Assembly: GCA_031417395.1 (NCBI GenBank)
Contig: JANOVM010000004.1
Coordinates: forward strand, 62,001-126,000
Source: JADKIH01 sp031417395
GTDB lineage: Bacteria; Bacteroidota; Bacteroidia; AKYH767-A; 2013-40CM-41-45
Reading direction: 5' to 3'
Length of the DNA: 64,000 bases
Shown here: positions 59,755 to 64,000 of the stretch, piece by piece
How the letters are laid out: every line of letters begins with the position of its first letter
Position numbering within the stretch: position 1 is the first letter of the stretch
Program-made: the position numbers and the translations under genes
The notes under the pieces: model-generated
The model's database searches: none
The model's input: only the letters and a program-made list of their open reading frames with translations
Told to the model about the DNA's origin: nothing

Positions 59755-60726
59755 ATGAAAATAGTTAATTCGATTTCCAAAATATACATTGAGCAAAAGC
59801 CATTTGCAGAAAAATTGCAAACGCAGGTGGATAATCTGGTTCGTTCAAATAAGAAGGACAGTTGGCATTATTACAGTCGAATTAAATCCGAAGAAAGTTT
59901 TGCATTAAAACTTGAAACAGGCAGAGTAAAAGAACCTTCCAAAATGGAAGACTTTTATGCGTGCACATTGGTCGTTGAAAATATCAACGAAATTAAAAAT
60001 GGAATTAAATTTATTGAATCTCTTTTTGAAATTAAAAATCGAAAACCCCCAGCGGACAATTTTACCCATAAAGAATCTTCTTCATTTGCTTTTGATGATT
60101 TGCGGTTATATGTAAGCTTGAAAAAATTAGAATATCTACCCCCAGGATCTTTACCTGATATAGTTTTCGAAGTTCAAATCAAAACTTTTTTACAACACGC
60201 TTGGTCGATCGCTACGCACGATCTTATATACAAATCGGATACAGTTAGCTGGCCAAAAGAACGAGTGGCATATCAAGTTAAGGCTATGCTAGAGCAAGCG
60301 GAAATATCAATTAGCGGTGTTGACGCACTATCTCAATTACCAGAATTGGCAAAAGAAAATCGAGAATCAACAGCTTTGAATGAAATTAAGAAGTTTCTTA
60401 TTGACTCCTTTCCAGCAGATTCACTTCCGTTTGACTTGCTTCGACTGTCTGGAATTGTAAACGATATTTTGAGAACTTTTAAAATTGACTTGAAGCAACT
60501 GAAAACAATTATTGATGCTGAAACTGCTGTGCATAGAGGAGTTAAAACTCTTGATCTTTCACCTTATGGAATAATTATTCAATCAATTATCAATCAAAAT
60601 CCCGTATTATTTGAGAGTGTATTCAAGAATGAACATAAAATTAAGTTTAATAGTATCTTTTTACCATCAGAAATACTATCAAACAAGATTAATTTTGAAA
60701 ATGAAACTAATGCCATTCGGATCTAA
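59755..60726 (+). CDS. RelA/SpoT-type nucleotide (p)ppGpp synthetase-like protein
   Basis: The protein has 323 residues. The synthetase core is visible: WHYYSRIKSEESFALKLETG (residues 37-56; R42, K44, S48 and K52 form the ATP loop), MEDFYACTLVV (residues 64-74, D66 in the metal position, but the usual G-R after it is changed to A-C-T), and VFEVQIKTFLQHAWSIATHD (residues 136-155; E138, H147, H154). A helical C-terminal domain (about 170-323) is not recognised. Family members make (p)ppGpp or (p)ppApp or pyrophosphorylate tRNA; here the place in a restriction operon, two bases behind the DUF262 gene, suggests a defence effector. Confidence 0.83.
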   Translation: MKIVNSISKIYIEQKPFAEKLQTQVDNLVRSNKKDSWHYYSRIKSEESFALKLETGRVKEPSKMEDFYACTLVVENINEIKNGIKFIESLFEIKNRKPPADNFTHKESSSFAFDDLRLYVSLKKLEYLPPGSLPDIVFEVQIKTFLQHAWSIATHDLIYKSDTVSWPKERVAYQVKAMLEQAEISISGVDALSQLPELAKENRESTALNEIKKFLIDSFPADSLPFDLLRLSGIVNDILRTFKIDLKQLKTIIDAETAVHRGVKTLDLSPYGIIIQSIINQNPVLFESVFKNEHKIKFNSIFLPSEILSNKINFENETNAIRI

Positions 60727-60835
60727 TAAGGCCTCGCTATTTTTGTCATACTTTTTGTACCGACAAACAATTAGCACATTTGCCTCCTCGTTCCTGCGGG
60801 GGCAAAACATTATTTAACCCACCCAAAGTAAAACC

Positions 60836-60864
60836 TGACCATACTAAACAAATGATTCCGGTCA
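60836..60864. repeat. IS21-end-like sequence
   Basis: TGACCATACT (60836-60845) and ATTCCGGTCA (60855-60864) share parts with the IS21 repeat units at 43088-43230 (ATTCCGGTCATACT). They lie just beyond the defence operon. Probably an old terminal repeat of an IS21 element; the match is short. Confidence 0.35.
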
Positions 60865-60870
60865 AATAAA

Positions 60871-60900
60871 AAAGTCCTGTGAAAACTTTCACAGGACTTT
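60871..60900. terminator. Bidirectional terminator
   Basis: AAAGTCCTGTGAAA (60871-60884) and TTTCACAGGACTTT (60887-60900) pair perfectly over 14 bp around AC. On the minus strand it is followed by a TTTTTTATTT tract, 28 bp after the C25 protease stop. Confidence 0.92.
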
Positions 60901-60927
60901 CTGTTTCGATTAATTAATTAACCTGAA

Positions 60928-63192
60928 TTATTTCTTTATTATTTTATCAGAACCTAAAACTCTGTCCTTATTGAACACAACAACAGAATAAATACCGGAA
61001 GCCAAAGAAGAAATATCGAATTTATTTTGACTGGAGTTTTGAACTAAAACAGTTTTTCCAAGAGCATCTATTACTTGAATTGAAATATCTGTACCATTCT
61101 CAGGAAGATTCAACCGTAAAATACCATTTGAGGGATTCGGGAAAACTGAAAACAAATCAGAAGTTATGGATTGTATACCGGTAGTTGAAGCAGTTACTAT
61201 TACTTTACCCAGATAAGGAAGAGCATTGTAAGCAGTCACAACAAGATCAAGCGTATCCCCAACATGTAAACCGGCAGGAAGTAAAATTGAGCTTCCAAGG
61301 AGTGTCCAGCCGGTAGTAATAATCTGATTGTTGTGGCTAAGACAAACCAATGCTCCATCTTCTGAACAAGCAACAGGAAAGGATGACTGATTTACATCGA
61401 TGAAGAAGGAATGTGTTACTGTAAGCGCCGTCGGTGTATTAGTTCTGACTGTTAAGGAAGGATCACCAAAAAGGTTCCAGGTTGCAGTCATTGCATCTCC
61501 TGCTGAACCATACTGATCGTTCATGTGCATGCATCCATTAGCAGAAATGCCCCCAAAAGTATGTTTAACATTTCCGGGATATGATTCTATCAATAAGTCA
61601 ACCATTTCATCCTGGCCATCCATTGGTGGGTCCCAACTTTGATTAATGGTAGACATTAATGTAGCTATAGCGCCCTGAGATTCTCCGGTAATGGATGTAG
61701 ATCTTAAAAGTGCTTCCGCCAGACAAGTTCCTGTTTTAAAATCACCATTCACGCAAGCAACTGACCAGATAAAAGGCAATTGATTACTGTTATCTAGACT
61801 GCTAACATCATTCTGTGAAAACCCTGTAGTACCCAAACTGGAGGAACTTCCGTGACCGGTATAAGTAACCACACCGCGACCGTCATTTAAAGCATTAATA
61901 AGATCCTGAGCATTGGGATCTCCGGAAGCATCCATCTGACCTTGCGTACCGTCATAAAGTTCATCAACATCTGTATAGAAATAATTCAAAAAGTCTGTAC
62001 GAATGTTTCTTTCGTGTTCATAGTCTAATTCGTTGTCATCGCCGGGGCCCTGATCAGATCCTATGCAAACAGCTTTATGATACCATTGTCCGCTGACATC
62101 AGGATGAATTTCATAATCGAGGCTTCGTTGAACCTGAGTAAGTAACTCAGTTGCATCATTCGCTGAAAAACGACCTACTAAAACTTCAGCGTAAGTGTCG
62201 TTGCCAAGAATAAATCCATACGAAGGATCTGAATCACCATGAGTAGACGGGAAAGGTTCGATCTGCGGACCGTCACCTGCTAATAAAACGAAGGTAAGTC
62301 CATTGGTATTATAGTAGTTGTCAATATATGTTTTAATGTCATTCGCATTGGTTCCAATGGTGGTAACATCAACAATCTCCGTTGGCTGTCCCATTTTATT
62401 TTTCCAGTTAACAAATGGCTGCATAGTTGTCATTAATGACGGATCAGAAATGATAAGCATTTTACCATGGTCATAAAGCGGCGTATAATTTAAAACGGAA
62501 GAATTCAGAAAATGATTCTTGTAAATAGAAGCAAAGGTAGCATCAACTGTATTGGAAGAATTAGAGTTATTCAAAACATTAATAGAATTTATTTGCCCTG
62601 TTGCTGAAACTTTTATTCTTATAGAATAATAAACCCTCAATATTTTAGTAACAGGATTGTAAGCAAATGGGCACACCACAACTGTTTGTCCGCGATAGTC
62701 ACGCATAATGTAAGGGTCCCTCATCATCGTCAGGTCTTTGGGATAAAAAGCATCCACGGAATATTGCTGACCATAGGTATAAGGAACAGAAGAAGGATTA
62801 ATGGTTCGCAAAAGATTGCCTTTGGAAGGAGCTACAGGAAAACTATAATCGCTAAAATCGGCAGAAACAACTTCCGCTTTCATTTCAGCATTTCCGGGAA
62901 TAGCCAGTGAAAAAGTTAGTTGTGGCAAATCAGGCATACCCGCTTCGAGCATTTTTGCACTACCGGGAAAAGATATTGAAAAAGCATTCCCTTGAGGAGT
63001 TTGTATTTCATCAGCAAAGAAACCCGGAAGGTTGATTTCAATTTCTGAGAGAGCGAGCGATGAAGCATGTATTAAAGGAATACATTTTTGAGGCTCTGAT
63101 CCATTCAACGAAAGCCAGGCTTTTTGTCCGGCTATGGCTGAAAAGGATAAAAATAAAACCAAGAAGAAAGTTGTTGTAAAATTTCTTTTCAT
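60928..63192 (-). CDS. Gingipain-type cysteine protease (peptidase C25) with T9SS domain
   Basis: The protein has 754 residues: signal peptide (1-22), propeptide-like region (about 25-225, with EINLPGFFADEIQTPQGNAF), then the C25 domain from about LNYTPLYDHGKMLIISDP on. The catalytic His is in VVTYTGHGSSSS (H447) and the Cys in PFIWSVACVNGDF (C480). An Ig-like module (GDTLDLVVTAYNALPYLGKV) follows the catalytic domain, and the last 75 residues (VFPNPSNGILRLNL to GIYSVVVFNKD) are a type A T9SS sorting domain. It is a secreted or surface protease. Cleavage preference (Arg or Lys) cannot be told. Confidence 0.93.
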   Translation of the reverse strand: MKRNFTTTFFLVLFLSFSAIAGQKAWLSLNGSEPQKCIPLIHASSLALSEIEINLPGFFADEIQTPQGNAFSISFPGSAKMLEAGMPDLPQLTFSLAIPGNAEMKAEVVSADFSDYSFPVAPSKGNLLRTINPSSVPYTYGQQYSVDAFYPKDLTMMRDPYIMRDYRGQTVVVCPFAYNPVTKILRVYYSIRIKVSATGQINSINVLNNSNSSNTVDATFASIYKNHFLNSSVLNYTPLYDHGKMLIISDPSLMTTMQPFVNWKNKMGQPTEIVDVTTIGTNANDIKTYIDNYYNTNGLTFVLLAGDGPQIEPFPSTHGDSDPSYGFILGNDTYAEVLVGRFSANDATELLTQVQRSLDYEIHPDVSGQWYHKAVCIGSDQGPGDDNELDYEHERNIRTDFLNYFYTDVDELYDGTQGQMDASGDPNAQDLINALNDGRGVVTYTGHGSSSSLGTTGFSQNDVSSLDNSNQLPFIWSVACVNGDFKTGTCLAEALLRSTSITGESQGAIATLMSTINQSWDPPMDGQDEMVDLLIESYPGNVKHTFGGISANGCMHMNDQYGSAGDAMTATWNLFGDPSLTVRTNTPTALTVTHSFFIDVNQSSFPVACSEDGALVCLSHNNQIITTGWTLLGSSILLPAGLHVGDTLDLVVTAYNALPYLGKVIVTASTTGIQSITSDLFSVFPNPSNGILRLNLPENGTDISIQVIDALGKTVLVQNSSQNKFDISSLASGIYSVVVFNKDRVLGSDKIIKK

Positions 63193-63284
63193 GACAAGAT
63201 ATTATATTGTAAACGTACTAAAAAAAGCGAAAAAGAGCTAATTAATAGCCCTTTTTATTCACAATTTTGTCATTTTTTCAATTG

Positions 63285-63626
63285 TCAACTTTTCAATAAC
63301 TTGTTTTTAAAATGTCTTTTACTGTCCCTTTTGGTTTTTTTCTCCAGATTCTTGCGAAATGCTTCATCAAGATCAATTCCGGTTTGATTGGCAATGCAAA
63401 TCAAAACAAACAGTACATCGGCAAGTTCATCAGGCAACTTGTTTTTTAGATCACTTTTTTTTGACGATTGTTCACCGTATAATCTGGCCATTACACTGGC
63501 AACTTCCCCTACTTCTTCTGTGAGAAGAGCCATATTTGTCATTTCATGAAAGTACCTGACTCCATACTTTTTTATCCATTCATCAACTGCTTTCTGCGCT
63601 TTCTCAAGTGTTATTGATTTTTTCAT
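63285..63626 (-). CDS. MazG-like nucleotide pyrophosphohydrolase
   Basis: The protein has 113 residues of the MazG/iMazG all-alpha fold: AVDEWIKKYGVRYFHEMTNM, the metal site LLTEEVGEVASVMARLYGEQ (EExxE) and the second pair LPDELADVLFVLICIANQ (ExxD). It removes pyrophosphate from (possibly non-canonical) nucleoside triphosphates. Its start overlaps the dtd stop by four bases, so the two are coupled. Confidence 0.9.
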   Translation of the reverse strand: MKKSITLEKAQKAVDEWIKKYGVRYFHEMTNMALLTEEVGEVASVMARLYGEQSSKKSDLKNKLPDELADVLFVLICIANQTGIDLDEAFRKNLEKKTKRDSKRHFKNKLLKS

Positions 63627-64000
63627 TCTTTATCTTTTGAGTCTATAAAAATTGTGACCGGACCGTCGTTAACCAATGCAACCTTCATATCAGCTCCGAA
63701 TATACCTGAACCTACATTAAGGCCTGAAATTTCTTTCAGGGATTTCAAAAATGATTCATAAAGTGGAATTGCTGTTTCCGGTCTTGCGGCTTTTATATAG
63801 GAAGGTCTGTTACCCTTTTTCACCATTGCATGAAGTGTAAATTGGCTGATGACAAGTAATTCACCATTTACCTCCTGTATGGAAAGATTCATTTGTCCGT
63901 TTGAATCGTTAAATATTCTCAGCCTGCTAATTTTACCGGAAAGCCACTCAATGTCTTCAGGTCCGTCAGACTCTTCAATGCCAACAAGTACAAGCAATCC
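63623..64000 (-). CDS. dtd: D-aminoacyl-tRNA deacylase (5' part outside window)
   Basis: At least 124 residues are visible; the first 25 or so lie beyond the right edge, because the family starts 'MRAVIQRV...GxGLLVLVGI' and the frame is open at GLLVLVGIEESD. The catalytic motifs are present: LLVISQFTLHA (SQFTL) and KVALVNDGPVTIFIDS (the NxGPVT motif, here NDGPVT). It frees tRNA from D-amino acids and from glycine mischarged on tRNA-Ala. Confidence 0.94.
   Translation of the reverse strand, partial: GLLVLVGIEESDGPEDIEWLSGKISRLRIFNDSNGQMNLSIQEVNGELLVISQFTLHAMVKKGNRPSYIKAARPETAIPLYESFLKSLKEISGLNVGSGIFGADMKVALVNDGPVTIFIDSKDKE

Noticed and set aside
63240..63262. Possible terminator before the C25 protease gene
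   Set aside because: The arms pair poorly (several mismatches) and the T-tract alone is not convincing.

Overview
The window looks like a chromosome segment of a Bacteroidota bacterium (AT-rich, roughly 35% G+C by eye). Three signs point there. At least seven secreted proteins end in the type IX secretion (T9SS) C-terminal sorting domain (NPxxG-like start, GIY-FV-like end). Promoters have the Bacteroidota form TTTG-N19-TAnnTTTG. Gene blocks such as exbB-exbD-tonB-folC, ctaE-ctaF-SCO-DUF420 and rsfS-ftsH-LUD-DUF2007-cdsA are familiar from that phylum. I cannot fix the genus.

Layout. 1-4.1 kb: four secreted proteins, three with T9SS domains. 4.2-8.5 kb, minus strand: haem farnesyltransferase, two oxidase subunit III proteins, subunit IV, a SCO copper chaperone, a DUF420/CtaM-like protein and a small Cys protein; subunits I and II lie elsewhere. 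8.7-16.6 kb, minus: a polysaccharide cluster (flippase, polymerase/ligase, three GT4 glycosyltransferases, heparinase II/III-like protein). 16.8-22.7 kb: three large secreted proteins. 22.7-36.5 kb: housekeeping genes (birA, rsfS, ftsH, cdsA, a glutamate-type dehydrogenase, psd, hutU, a PLP deaminase, a glucosaminidase with LysM).

37.1-44.9 kb is an accessory region at a tRNA-Val(UAC) gene. Directly after the tRNA come a terminator and a small GIY-YIG nuclease gene whose stop codon lies in a REP-like hairpin, followed by a second copy of the tRNA 3' end. A third copy of the tRNA 3' end, with the terminator and a broken start of the GIY-YIG gene, lies exactly 6,420 bp further on. Between them is a cargo of lipoproteins, a PLD-like protein, a truncated trypsin-like protease, an IS21 relic and a truncated RAYT (REP-associated transposase) whose reading frame also ends in a REP hairpin. 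Beyond it is an AbiEi-like antitoxin with a wrecked AbiEii toxin gene.

45-55.5 kb: a cupredoxin, a metal-uptake operon (His-rich protein, outer-membrane protein, binding protein, permease, no ATPase), folC, and a TonB/ExbB/ExbD block. 55.8-60.7 kb: a compact probable defence operon: XRE regulator, Eco57I-like adenine methylase, BsuBI/PstI-type endonuclease, DUF262 protein and a RelA/SpoT-type nucleotide synthetase. The window ends with a gingipain-type C25 protease carrying a T9SS domain, a MazG-like pyrophosphohydrolase and the 3' part of dtd.

The two places most worth a second look are the GIY-YIG/REP/tRNA-end cassette and the restriction-modification operon with DUF262 and RelA/SpoT partners.
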